From Flavobacteriaceae bacterium (GTDB lineage Bacteria; Bacteroidota; Bacteroidia; Flavobacteriales; Flavobacteriaceae), in assembly GCA_030830005.1 (NCBI GenBank), contig JAURNV010000031.1, positions 1 through 64,000 on the forward strand: a stretch of 64,000 bases of DNA. Reading direction: 5' to 3'. The position numbers were made by a program, and so were the translations under genes. Below, in pieces: positions 54,739-63,166 of this stretch. Numbering within the stretch: position 1 is the first letter of the stretch; every line of letters starts with the position of its first letter. A model generated the notes under the pieces. The model saw only the letters and a list, made by a program, of their open reading frames with translations, was not told the DNA's origin and did not search any database.

Positions 54739-55272
54739 ATGAAAAGCCCTTTTTATTACCTTTTAGTTATGCTTTTTATCGGGTGTACTACTACAACAAA
54801 ACCTGAAAAAAAATCCATAACTCACGCCGAAGAAAAAACTGTAGCCTTATCCGCTGACTTGTCACATATTTCTTTTCCTATTGAAGGAATGACGTGTGAA
54901 GTGGGCTGTGCTGCACGAATAGAAAAAAAAGTAGCTGCTTCTGAAGGCATTTTTTCTTCAAAAGTAGATTTTAGTAAAAAAACTGCTTACGTATCTTTCG
55001 ATCCTTCTTCAACTTCATTTGATGCCATTCGTGCTACCATTGAAGGGTTGGGTGCTGATTACAAGGTTGGAGAAGCACAGGTAGATTCTCAATATTTTCA
55101 AATCAATCAATCAAAAAGCTGTGCCCCAGATTGCGATAAACCTTGTTGTTCTGAAAAGAAAACATGTGAAAAAGAATGTTGCAAAGACGGCAAAAAAGAC
55201 ATGGAGAAAAAAGCATGTGCTGCCGATTGTCAGAAGGCTTGTTGTGCTCATAAAGAAGCAGATAAAGCCTAA
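54739..55272 (+). CDS. HMA-domain lipoprotein with Cys-rich metallothionein-like tail
   Basis: 177 residues; lipoprotein signal to Cys16 (LLVMLFIGCTTTT). Residues ~43-110 are a heavy-metal-associated domain (ISFPIEGMTCEVGCAARIEK) with Cys53 and Cys57 in a CxxxC rather than CxxC. The tail from ~127 has 11 Cys in CC, CxxxC and CxxxxC pairs (CAPDCDKPCC, CEKECC, CAADCQKACC) with Lys and Asp between. It probably binds copper, silver or zinc in the periplasm or at the membrane. It stands alone and overlaps gldD tail-to-tail by 4 bases. Confidence 0.83.
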   Translation: MKSPFYYLLVMLFIGCTTTTKPEKKSITHAEEKTVALSADLSHISFPIEGMTCEVGCAARIEKKVAASEGIFSSKVDFSKKTAYVSFDPSSTSFDAIRATIEGLGADYKVGEAQVDSQYFQINQSKSCAPDCDKPCCSEKKTCEKECCKDGKKDMEKKACAADCQKACCAHKEADKA

Positions 55273-55811
55273 TTCCAGCGTAAGGATTCTAGAAGTTTTT
55301 CCACATCCTTCTTAATATATTCAATAGCAGGAGAAAGTGAATCATAATTGGGAGTTGCTTCAAAAAGCAATGATCCTGATATATAGTGTCTTTGGGTATC
55401 TGTGCCAAAAAAATGAACGTTTGATGGAGAGTCTCCAATAAGAGTCACACAAGTACCAACAACTTTTTGCTCTGGATTTTCAAAAGAACTCTCATCAACT
55501 TTAAAAGCCTCTTTACCAAACATCTGAATGCGTTTTTCAAAATCCATAAGTAAGGTATCTAATGACGCTTTATTTAAATCGAAATAGGTGATGTATAACG
55601 TTGCGTTAAGTTCTGCATACGCTAACTCAGTTCCACATAAGGAAAGGGGTTTAGTTTCAGCTAAATAATTATACTCGAATTGGTACGGACAGTTGCTCGT
55701 AAAGACAGCGTATTCTGGCTGAGGATAGGTAAGTGCAAGTTGTGCTTTGGGTTTTGGTGTTGGCGTTTGACAGCCCATTATAAAAAGTGCTAAAGGAACT
55801 AACCGAATCAT
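55269..55811 (-). CDS. gldD: Gliding-motility lipoprotein GldD
   Basis: 180 residues; lipoprotein signal (LVPLALFIMGCQTPTPKPK, Cys14). The body (LTYPQPEYAVFTSNCPYQFEY; NVHFFGTDTQRHYISGSLLF) matches GldD. GldD is needed for gliding and for T9SS function in Flavobacterium. It follows gldE with a 4-base overlap, the known order. Confidence 0.9.
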   Translation of the reverse strand: MIRLVPLALFIMGCQTPTPKPKAQLALTYPQPEYAVFTSNCPYQFEYNYLAETKPLSLCGTELAYAELNATLYITYFDLNKASLDTLLMDFEKRIQMFGKEAFKVDESSFENPEQKVVGTCVTLIGDSPSNVHFFGTDTQRHYISGSLLFEATPNYDSLSPAIEYIKKDVEKLLESLRWN

Positions 55812-57106
55812 GGGCGTAATTGTACTTTAAGTTGTTTTATGCGTTTGCGATCAATAGCTTCTACAGTAAAAATCACATTTTTAAATCGCATTACGGTATT
55901 GACCCTTGGAAAACCACCCAACTGCTCTAAAACAAACCCCGCAATGGTTTCCGATTCCCCTTTGTTTTCTTCAAAATCTTTGCTGTTAGAAAGCTTCATC
56001 ACAGCATAAAAATCTTTTAAGGAGGTTTTGCCGTCAAATACGAAAGTAGTTTCGTTGAGTTTTGAATAACTAATATCCGTTTCGTCAAATTCATCGCTGA
56101 TATCCCCAACAATTTGTTCAATTACGTCTTCAAGAGAAATCACTCCTGATGTTCCGCCGTATTCGTCTACAACTATGGCAAGATGTATTCTCTTAGATTG
56201 AAACTCCTCTAGCAAATCATCCAGTTTTTTATTTTCAGGAACAAAATAAGGCACCCGTAATAAGCGTGTCCAATCGAATTTTTTTTCTTCTAAATGGGGT
56301 AATAAATCTTTAACATAAAGCACTCCAACAACCTTGTCGATAGTTTCCCGAAAAACAGGAACTCTTGAAAACCCCTTTTCTACTACACCTTCTACAACTT
56401 GCAAATAAGGTGTTTTTTCGTCAAGTGCAAATACATCAATCCTAGGACACATCACTTGCTTGGTCTCTGTGTTGCCAAAAGTAACAATGCCTTTTAAAAT
56501 TTTTTGCTCGTCTTTAGTAGTTTCTGAGTCTGCTGTCATTTCAAGAGCTTGTGAAAGGTGATCAACCGAAATGTTTGATGCTGTCTTACCCAAGCGCTGT
56601 TGAAGTTTAAATGTGATATAGCTCATTGGAAACGTAATTGCAAAAAACACATAACGATCCAACGCAAATATTGGTAATGCCATGTACTTAGCAAAACCCT
56701 TTGGATTTTTGTTAGCATATACTTTAGGTAATATCTCACCAAAAATCAGAACTATAGATGTTATGATTCCCACTTCAAGTAAAAAACGTAACCAAGGTTG
56801 GGAAATGGTATCAAAAAACAGTGAAGAAAGGGAAGCAAAAACAAGAACAGTTGCAATATTTATAAGATTATTTAGTAGTAAAATAATCGCCAATAAGCGT
56901 CTTGGGTTTTTACGTAGATGTGCAATAACGCGCTCGGATTTGTAGGAAGAGGTTGAAGCTTGTTTTACAAAAGATGGAGATAAAGAAAAAAATGCTACCT
57001 CCGATCCCGAAATAAGGGCAGAGCATAACAGCAATATTAACAACAGACCTACTTTTGCTGTTTCTAGAGTTTCAAAATCAATAACCAAAAGGGGTAATTC
57101 CAACAA
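55808..57106 (-). CDS. gldE: Gliding-motility-associated GldE (CNNM/CorC-type)
   Basis: 432 residues. DUF21/CNNM membrane domain (about 15-165; LLCSALISGSEVAFFSLSPS), paired CBS domains (about 205-335; VMCPRIDVFALDE; FQSKRIHLAIVVDEYGG; TSGVISLEDVIEQIVGDI), and a C-terminal CorC/HlyC domain (KTSLKDFYAVMKL; TIAGFVLEQLGGFPRV). The family transports or senses Mg2+ or similar ions. Its place between ssb and gldD identifies it as GldE. Confidence 0.9.
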   Translation of the reverse strand: MLELPLLVIDFETLETAKVGLLLILLLCSALISGSEVAFFSLSPSFVKQASTSSYKSERVIAHLRKNPRRLLAIILLLNNLINIATVLVFASLSSLFFDTISQPWLRFLLEVGIITSIVLIFGEILPKVYANKNPKGFAKYMALPIFALDRYVFFAITFPMSYITFKLQQRLGKTASNISVDHLSQALEMTADSETTKDEQKILKGIVTFGNTETKQVMCPRIDVFALDEKTPYLQVVEGVVEKGFSRVPVFRETIDKVVGVLYVKDLLPHLEEKKFDWTRLLRVPYFVPENKKLDDLLEEFQSKRIHLAIVVDEYGGTSGVISLEDVIEQIVGDISDEFDETDISYSKLNETTFVFDGKTSLKDFYAVMKLSNSKDFEENKGESETIAGFVLEQLGGFPRVNTVMRFKNVIFTVEAIDRKRIKQLKVQLRP

Positions 57107-57113
57107 CTAGGGT

Positions 57114-57539
57114 TTAAAAGGGCAAGTCGTCATTGCTTTCAGGTTGACTCGCTTGAGTTGGTTGTTGTCTGGGTTCTTCTGGTGAAGTGCCACCCTCATT
57201 AGGGCGTTGGGTTAGAAAGGTGAAATCATCAACGTGAATTTCAGTAGAATATCGATCTTTCCCGTCCTCTCCTTGCCACTTTCGGGTTTTTATTCGTCCT
57301 TCAACATAAACCTTATCTCCCTTTTTAAGGTATTTTTCACAAATTTCGGCAGCTTTATTTCGTACTACAGCATTGTGCCATTCGGTATTGGTTACTTTTT
57401 CGCCGGTTTGTTTACTGGTGTAGGTTTCGTTGGTTGCAATTGGAAAGCGCCCTAGGCAATTTCCTCCTTCAAAATAGGTCACCTTTACATCATCTCCTAG
57501 ATGACCGATTAGCATCGCCTTGTTTAATGTTCCGCTCAT
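57114..57539 (-). CDS. ssb: Single-stranded DNA-binding protein
   Basis: 141 residues. OB-fold (MLIGHLGDDVKVTYF; NTEWHNAVVRNKAAEICEKY; KVYVEGRIKTRKW), a Gln/Ser/Pro linker, and the acidic docking tail NDDLPF. It coats ssDNA and recruits repair partners. It is between mutY and gldE. Confidence 0.95.
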   Translation of the reverse strand: MSGTLNKAMLIGHLGDDVKVTYFEGGNCLGRFPIATNETYTSKQTGEKVTNTEWHNAVVRNKAAEICEKYLKKGDKVYVEGRIKTRKWQGEDGKDRYSTEIHVDDFTFLTQRPNEGGTSPEEPRQQPTQASQPESNDDLPF

Positions 57540-57563
57540 AATAGATTTTCCATCAAATGTACA

Positions 57564-58598
57564 TTATCGACTGAACTTGTGCAAAAATCGTTCAATAAGA
57601 CGCGGCACGCCATAAGTGTGTACGTTATTCCATGAAATTGGAAACTCTTCCTCAGCACACTCTAAAATCCAAAAATGGGCTTTTAAGGTTTGATGTGAGA
57701 GTTTGTGTATTATTACTTTATCATCAAATTTTATCCATTGGGCTTTTTCAGCCCAAGAAGGTGCTTTGGGATGGGATTTTAATGCTTCTTCACTTAAAGT
57801 TTCGTCTCCTTCTAATAGCGGGAACTCATACAACCCTTGCCAAATATCTTTCTCCTTTCGTTTGATAAGTAGGGTGTTTTGGTTGTTATCTAGAGGTACT
57901 AAATAATGAAAAAAGCGATTTTTTACAGCCTTAGCTTTGATCTTCTGTGGACGCAAAGAAATAGTATTATTGGCTAATGACCGACAACTTTCTGCTAAAG
58001 GACAAGTAGTACAAATGGGTTGTCTTGGTTTGCATTGCATTGCGCCAAATTCCATAATCGCTTGATTATAAATACCCGGGTCTTTGGTGTCTATTAAAGA
58101 CTGTGCCAATTCTTGAAAGTAACGTATTCCAACAGGTTTGTTAATGGGGAATTCGACATCAAAGTAACGGGCTAAAACGCGATATACATTTCCATCAACA
58201 ACAGCTTTAGGTTCATTAAAACATATAGAGGCTATTGCACTTGCGGTATAAGAGCCAATACCAGGTAGGGCAATCAACTCTTTGTAGGAGTTGGGAAAAA
58301 CACCTTGATATTGATAAGCAATAATTTTGGCGGCTTTATGCAAATTTTGTGCTCGAGAATAATAGCCTAGTCCTTGCCATAATTTTAAAACTTGGTCTTC
58401 ATTGGCATTAGCTAAATCTGTAACTGTTGGGAAGGCTGCCAAAAAACTTTCGTAGTACGGAAGTCCCTGTGCTACACGGGTTTGTTGTAAAATCACTTCA
58501 GAAAGCCAAATATTATAGGGGTTTTTGGTGTGTCGCCAAGGTAAATCACGGTTATTCTCGTTATACCACGCTAACAATTTGGATATGAATATGTTCAT
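57564..58598 (-). CDS. mutY: A/G-specific adenine glycosylase
   Basis: 344 residues from ATG 58598 (MNIFISKLLAWYNENNRDLP); an ATG at 58613 is less likely because a -7 box (58603-58610) overlaps it. Catalytic Glu34 in WLSEVILQQTRV, HhH LPGIGSYTASAIA with the following VDGNVYRVL, four Fe-S Cys with C-x6-C-x2-C-x5-C (CKPRQPICTTCPLAESC), and a C-terminal Nudix-like domain (LLIKRKEKDIWQGLYEFPL). It removes A opposite 8-oxoG. Confidence 0.95.
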   Translation of the reverse strand: MNIFISKLLAWYNENNRDLPWRHTKNPYNIWLSEVILQQTRVAQGLPYYESFLAAFPTVTDLANANEDQVLKLWQGLGYYSRAQNLHKAAKIIAYQYQGVFPNSYKELIALPGIGSYTASAIASICFNEPKAVVDGNVYRVLARYFDVEFPINKPVGIRYFQELAQSLIDTKDPGIYNQAIMEFGAMQCKPRQPICTTCPLAESCRSLANNTISLRPQKIKAKAVKNRFFHYLVPLDNNQNTLLIKRKEKDIWQGLYEFPLLEGDETLSEEALKSHPKAPSWAEKAQWIKFDDKVIIHKLSHQTLKAHFWILECAEEEFPISWNNVHTYGVPRLIERFLHKFSR

Positions 58599-58602
58599 GT
58601 TC

Positions 58603-58610
58603 CAAAAATA
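58603..58610 (-). promoter_or_regulatory. -7 element for the mutY-ssb-gldE-gldD run
   Basis: TATTTTTG on the minus strand matches TAnnTTTG and ends 4 bases before ATG 58598, which decides the start and suggests a near-leaderless mRNA. Confidence 0.5.
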
Positions 58611-58667
58611 CACGCAAAGAATGAGAATTGTATGCCTTTCATAACCTTAAAGTATCAATTAAATTTT

Positions 58668-58675
58668 TATATTTG
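58668..58675 (+). promoter_or_regulatory. -7 element for HU
   Basis: TATATTTG, exact TAnnTTTG, 35 bases before the HU ATG. No good -33 box at standard spacing. Confidence 0.5.
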
Positions 58676-58710
58676 CTGACCTAAAATTTACAACCACAAA
58701 AAATTTAAGG

Positions 58711-59001
58711 ATGACAAAAGCCGAAATCGTATCAAACATTTCCGAGAAGTTAGGAGTTGAAAAAAGTGACGCGCAAGCAATTGTAAACCACTTTATGAAA
58801 GAAGTTAGAGGTGCATTAGAATCTGGTGAGAACGTATATTTGCGTGGATTTGGGAGTTTTGTTGTAAAAACTCGTAAAGCCAAAAAAGGTCGCAACATTT
58901 CAAAAAACGTTACTATAGACATTCCTGCACACAACATCCCTTCATTTAAGCCTGCAAAGGTTTTCTTGGAGAAAGTAAAAACGAAAGTGGCCGTCAAATA
59001 A
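58711..59001 (+). CDS. HU-family DNA-binding protein
   Basis: 96 residues. MTKAEIVSNISEKLGVEKSD and NVYLRGFGSFVVKTRKAKKG are standard HU/IHF, with IPSFKPAK near the end. A histone-like DNA-bending protein. Its position before RNase G is conserved in the phylum as far as I know. A 29-residue gene follows by 34 bases. Confidence 0.95.
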   Translation: MTKAEIVSNISEKLGVEKSDAQAIVNHFMKEVRGALESGENVYLRGFGSFVVKTRKAKKGRNISKNVTIDIPAHNIPSFKPAKVFLEKVKTKVAVK

Positions 59002-59035
59002 CGCCCACATTATATTAATCATTAGAAGATAACAT

Positions 59036-59125
59036 ATGCCAAGTGGTAAAAAACGAAAAAGACACAAGGTAGCCACGCATAAGCGTAAGAAAAGAAGCCG
59101 TGCAAATCGACATAAGAAAAAATAG
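59036..59125 (+). CDS. 29-residue highly basic protein (probable ribosome or nucleoid associated)
   Basis: ATG at 59036, stop TAG at 59123. MPSGKKRKRHKVATHKRKKR and then SRANRHKKK. About two thirds of the residues are Lys, Arg or His, with no acidic residue. A complete small ORF with an intact start and stop, 34 bases after HU and well before rng. Similar tiny basic proteins occur in Bacteroidota; from memory they are ribosomal, but I cannot verify which. It could instead bind DNA or RNA like the HU neighbour. Confidence 0.72.
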   Translation: MPSGKKRKRHKVATHKRKKRSRANRHKKK

Positions 59126-59221
59126 GTTTCTGTAATCACCGAACACCCCAAGTTCTTTGACATGGAATTTTTTAGAACTGTTCACTCTAAGTTTATTTCC
59201 AACGCAACATATTGTTAAATC

Positions 59222-59241
59222 GTTCTGCAGTATTGCAGAAC
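59222..59241 (+). promoter_or_regulatory. 8-bp hairpin in the rng leader
   Basis: gttctgca (59222-59229) and tgcagaac (59234-59241) pair perfectly with loop gtat, 14 bases before the GTG start. There is no T-run, so it is not a terminator. It may be a regulatory stem in the RNase G mRNA. Confidence 0.5.
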
Positions 59242-59255
59242 TAAAAATCATAATT

Positions 59256-60806
59256 GTGAGTAAAGAACTAATTATTCGTTCACGATCCTCTGCAGTTGAT
59301 TTTGCCTTACTCAAAGACGGAAAGCTCGTTGAGTTTCACAAAGAAATTGAAGATAATAAATTTCACGTAGGTGATATCTTTTTAGCAAAAGTTAAAAAAA
59401 CTCTTTCTGGTTTAAATGCCGCATTTGTAAATGTTGGTTATGAAAAAGATGCTTTTTTGCATTACCACGATTTAGGGCCTAAAGTAACTACGCTGCTAAA
59501 GTTTATCAAGCGTGCCAGTTCAGGAAAAGTAAAAGATTTTTCACTTGGAAAATATCCCCTAGAACCTGAAATTAATAAAGACGGCATAATAACAGACGCC
59601 GTTCAAGCTAATCAATCTCTGCTTGTGCAAATTATCAAAGAACCCATTTCCACAAAAGGACCCCGTATCAGTTCGGAATTGTCCTTAGCGGGAAGGTATT
59701 TGGTTTTGGTTCCTTTTTCTGACCGTGTATCCATGTCACAAAAAATTTCTACACGAGAAGAAAAGAACCGCTTAAAAAAGCTTGTTATGAGTATAAAGCC
59801 AAAAGGATTTGGAGTAATTATCCGAACCGTGGCTGAAGGCAAAAAAGTTGCTGAACTTGACAAAGATTTAGAAGATCTCTATAATCGATGGGTTCAAATG
59901 TGTAAAAAAATTCAAAAAGCAGATTATCCCTCTAGGGTGTTGAGCGAACTCAACAGAGCCTCCTCTATCCTTCGTGATATTTTTGATGATGAATTTACTG
60001 GTATACACGTAGATGATCCTGAATTACTAACAGAAGTTAAAGAATATCTGGAGCAAATTGCTCCCGATAGCGTTAATATTGCTAAGCTTTTTAAAAGTCA
60101 AGTGCCTATTTTTGAGCACTTTGGAATTGAACGACAAATCAAAGCCTCATTTGGACGCACAGTGTCCATGAATAGAGGCGCTTATCTGATTGTCGAGCAC
60201 ACCGAAGCCCTCCACGTAATTGATGTTAATAGTGGTAATCGATCCAACAAAGCGAAAAATCAAGAAGATACCGCTTTGGAGGTTAATATGATTGCAGCTA
60301 CCGAAATTGCGCGCCAGTTGCGCTTACGCGATATGGGTGGCATTATAGTCATTGATTTTATTGACATGGTACGTCAAGAAAATAGAAAAAAGCTTTTTGA
60401 GCACTTCCGAAGTGAAATGGAAAGTGACCGAGCAAAGCATAAAATTCTACCTCCAAGTAGAATTGGGCTTATTCAAATGACACGTCAACGTGTTCGTCCC
60501 GAAATGGACATTAAAACAACAGAGCCAAACCCTAACGTCAATGGAGAGGTTGAAGCACCAATTGTTTTAATTGATAAAATAAAAGCTGATTTAGAAAAAA
60601 TCATAGCAAATCCTAAACACAAAAAGAAAAAGATTGTGTTGCATATACATCCATTTATTGCAGCTTACGTTGCAAAAGGGTGGAAATCTGAACGCATGAA
60701 GTGGTACTTTGAGTACAACAAATGGGTTAAAGTAGTCCCCCGAGATGCATATACTTATCTTCACTATCGTTTTTTTGATGATAACGGAAAAGTAATTCAC
60801 GTATAA
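59256..60806 (+). CDS. rng: Ribonuclease G/E family endoribonuclease
   Basis: 516 residues from a GTG at 59256 (MSKELIIRSRSSAVDFALLK); the frame is open 33 codons upstream but that part lacks similarity and crosses the hairpin. S1-like domain (FHVGDIFLAKVKKTLSGLNA), RNase H-like and 5'-sensor regions (SRASSIL-like NRASSILRDIFDDEF; RGAYLIVEHTEALHVIDVNS, the DxxD metal site IDFIDM), and the C-terminal small domain (HIHPFIAAYVAKGWKSERMK). It lacks the RNase E scaffold tail. A strong terminator follows. Confidence 0.94.
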   Translation: MSKELIIRSRSSAVDFALLKDGKLVEFHKEIEDNKFHVGDIFLAKVKKTLSGLNAAFVNVGYEKDAFLHYHDLGPKVTTLLKFIKRASSGKVKDFSLGKYPLEPEINKDGIITDAVQANQSLLVQIIKEPISTKGPRISSELSLAGRYLVLVPFSDRVSMSQKISTREEKNRLKKLVMSIKPKGFGVIIRTVAEGKKVAELDKDLEDLYNRWVQMCKKIQKADYPSRVLSELNRASSILRDIFDDEFTGIHVDDPELLTEVKEYLEQIAPDSVNIAKLFKSQVPIFEHFGIERQIKASFGRTVSMNRGAYLIVEHTEALHVIDVNSGNRSNKAKNQEDTALEVNMIAATEIARQLRLRDMGGIIVIDFIDMVRQENRKKLFEHFRSEMESDRAKHKILPPSRIGLIQMTRQRVRPEMDIKTTEPNPNVNGEVEAPIVLIDKIKADLEKIIANPKHKKKKIVLHIHPFIAAYVAKGWKSERMKWYFEYNKWVKVVPRDAYTYLHYRFFDDNGKVIHV

Positions 60807-60810
60807 AACA

Positions 60811-60837
60811 AAAGCGGCCATAGTGCCGCTTTTTTTA
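60811..60837 (+). terminator. rng terminator
   Basis: aaagcggc (60811-60818) and gccgcttt (60825-60832) with a T-run, starting 5 bases after the rng stop. Confidence 0.87.
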
Positions 60838-60848
60838 TTTTAGCACTT

Positions 60849-61328
60849 ATGAAAAAATCATATTCCATTGCAGAGGCTTTGCAAAAACTTCGTCACTACT
60901 GTGCTTATCAAGAACGTTGCCATAAGGAGGTTAAAGAAAAACTTTATGCCATGAATATGATTCCTCAAGCTGTGGAACAAATAACAGGAACTTTAGTATC
61001 CGAAAACTACCTAAACGAAAGTCGCTTTGCCCAGCAATTTACCCATGGTAAATTTACCATCAAACATTGGGGGAAAATTCGCATCGTTAGAGAATTAAAG
61101 GTAAGAGCCGTTTCTGACTACGATATTCAGAAAGCCATTATGGCCATAGATACGGAATCTTACCTGAATACGTTAACAAGTATATGCCAAAAAAAATGGA
61201 ATCAGCTAGAGGGTATTAGCCTTGAACAAAAAAAGAAAAAGCTATATGATTATTTGGCTTATCGAGGCTGGGAAACCGAATTGATTTATGACCAAATAGG
61301 TCAGTTAGCCGAAAACTATAGAGAGTAA
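60849..61328 (+). CDS. recX: Regulatory protein RecX
   Basis: 159 residues of three-helix repeats: ALQKLRHYCAYQERCHKEVK, LVSENYLNESRFAQQFTHGK and IVRELKVRAVSDYDIQKAI are RecX blocks. It inhibits RecA filaments. No recA is in the window. It overlaps the TonB receptor gene tail-to-tail by 13 bases. Confidence 0.9.
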   Translation: MKKSYSIAEALQKLRHYCAYQERCHKEVKEKLYAMNMIPQAVEQITGTLVSENYLNESRFAQQFTHGKFTIKHWGKIRIVRELKVRAVSDYDIQKAIMAIDTESYLNTLTSICQKKWNQLEGISLEQKKKKLYDYLAYRGWETELIYDQIGQLAENYRE

Positions 61329-63121
61329 CGTAGGGTAAGTATTCCGTGTGCCCTGGGCATCGAAATAAGGTTTTCATAGTAAGTAACGTTAAACAAGTTA
61401 CGTCCTTGAAGTGATACGTTCCATTTTGAACCTAACGCATAATTTAGCTGAAGATTAAAGAGTTGATAGGTGTCCCCCAAAGCACGTTTGGCATAACGGT
61501 AAGCAGCTGTTGAAGAAAAGCGAGACGAAAACTGCTTTGTCAATTGCAAGTTCACATCGTGTTTTAGAAAATTAAGCGCATACTTTGAATACACGGTTTT
61601 GATATAATCGTCTTGCAAATAAGCGTACGAAAGGTTGAGGGTATGCTGTTGTTTTCCGATACTGTATTTCCAAACGGCATTTAACTCACCTCCTACGGTT
61701 CTAATTTGTTTAGCAATATTTTCTGCTACCCATGCAACATCATCAGGTGATTGCTTTACAAAATCAATCAAATTCTCGCCATCACGTTGAAAAACAGTAG
61801 TCTCAATGGACCACTTTAGCGTCTTATAGCGCATTGACATTTCGTGGCTTAGCGCTTTTTCAGGTTGTAAATTAACGTTTCCCTTTGTAGTTGTGCTTTG
61901 ATAATACAAGTCTGTATAGGTCGGAATACGGTATGTGTAGCCGGTGTTATAAGTAATTTTTACTCGATCGGATAACCGATATCCCATATCAATACCGGGA
62001 TAGAAAAAACCGCCCATATCGGAGTAGTTACTCCACGCAAATCCGGGAGTAAGGTCAAAAGTCCCGACAGTAAAACGGTGTTCAAAAAAGAGGTGGGCAA
62101 TTGTTCTGTTTTTATCTCCCAAATTATTGCTTTGGATATTTACACGAGAAAATTCAACACCAAAACCTGTAGCACCCCAAAGGTTTGTGCTTTTAGCATC
62201 TAATGATGCCCCTAACCTATTTGTAATATGAATGTTGCGAAAAAAAGAGGGGTTGTTTCTGATATAAACATACTCATCTTGACCACGTTTCCAAAAAAGA
62301 CGCGGGGTCCAACTCCAGTTTTGGTTTTTACTAACAAGAACTGTTGAAAGAGCTATCAAACTGCTTTGCGTTTCTTCGTATTGTTCAGTTGCAGTAACGG
62401 CACGATAAAACCCATTTGCGCCAAACTTACGCTCCGTAAACATGGTCATTAAATCGATATTGGATGTGCCTGTAGCAAAACTACTTTTGGTAAAAAGATG
62501 AAGATTTTTAAAGTCTGTATTGTAGCGATAGCCATCGCTTTCTTGCAGTGAAAAATGCGCAATATGCTGTTGCTTTTCCGTTTGAATTTGTTCGGTTACA
62601 TTTATTTGATTGCTCTCAAATGAGCCTTGTGCAACGGCAACGGTCGTTTTGTTTGAGGAAGCTTTTTTAGTAACAATATTTATGGCGCCAGTAAAGGCAT
62701 TTTGTCCGTAAATACGGGCTGCTGGACCCTTAACAATTTCAATACGCTCAATAACATCAAGAGGCAATGCACTGTTTAGCGTGTGGTGGCCTGTTTGGGG
62801 ATCGTCAACACGGATGCCGTCAATAAGAAGAAGTACTTGGCTGTAGGTTCCGCCACGCAAATAAATATCGGCATTTGATCCTTCTAAACCCTGTCTTAAT
62901 ACATCTACCCCAGCTTGAAATCTAAGCACATCTACTAAGCTCGTTACGGGCATGTTTGCAATTTGCTCAGCAGTAATAACGGTTACAGACTTTGAATCGT
63001 CAGAAAAAGGCACGCTAAGTCTAGGAGATGAAACCACAACTTCTTCTAAATTGTTTTGACCCCTAAATAGGTGAAAACAAAACAAGAAACACAATAAAAA
63101 TATTGGTTTTATTGAACTCAT
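61316..63121 (-). CDS. BtuB-like TonB-dependent receptor
   Basis: 601 residues, small for the class. Signal peptide (IFLLCFLFCFHLFRGQ), TonB box region (LEEVVVSSPRL), plug (VLRFQAGVDVLRQG; DIYLRGGTYSQVLLLIDGIR; VIERIEIVKGPAARIYGQNA; FTGAINIVTKK), and a 22-strand-type barrel ending GILTLRYSL. The plug is closest in style to vitamin-B12 and siderophore receptors. No cobalamin riboswitch lies in the 45-base gap to atpC, so it is probably read through from the atp genes. The substrate is open. Confidence 0.88.
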   Translation of the reverse strand: MSSIKPIFLLCFLFCFHLFRGQNNLEEVVVSSPRLSVPFSDDSKSVTVITAEQIANMPVTSLVDVLRFQAGVDVLRQGLEGSNADIYLRGGTYSQVLLLIDGIRVDDPQTGHHTLNSALPLDVIERIEIVKGPAARIYGQNAFTGAINIVTKKASSNKTTVAVAQGSFESNQINVTEQIQTEKQQHIAHFSLQESDGYRYNTDFKNLHLFTKSSFATGTSNIDLMTMFTERKFGANGFYRAVTATEQYEETQSSLIALSTVLVSKNQNWSWTPRLFWKRGQDEYVYIRNNPSFFRNIHITNRLGASLDAKSTNLWGATGFGVEFSRVNIQSNNLGDKNRTIAHLFFEHRFTVGTFDLTPGFAWSNYSDMGGFFYPGIDMGYRLSDRVKITYNTGYTYRIPTYTDLYYQSTTTKGNVNLQPEKALSHEMSMRYKTLKWSIETTVFQRDGENLIDFVKQSPDDVAWVAENIAKQIRTVGGELNAVWKYSIGKQQHTLNLSYAYLQDDYIKTVYSKYALNFLKHDVNLQLTKQFSSRFSSTAAYRYAKRALGDTYQLFNLQLNYALGSKWNVSLQGRNLFNVTYYENLISMPRAHGILTLRYSL

Positions 63122-63166
63122 TTAGAAAAAATTAAACGCAACAACAAGAGAAAAGCACTGCCTGTG

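Noticed and set aside
59157-59255. 33-codon upstream extension of RNase G
   Set aside because: It crosses the leader hairpin and has no RNase G similarity; the GTG at 59256 gives the normal family N-terminus.
63122-63166. Cobalamin riboswitch expected in front of a BtuB-like receptor
   Set aside because: The gap is only 45 bases and lacks any B12-box; far too short for the aptamer.
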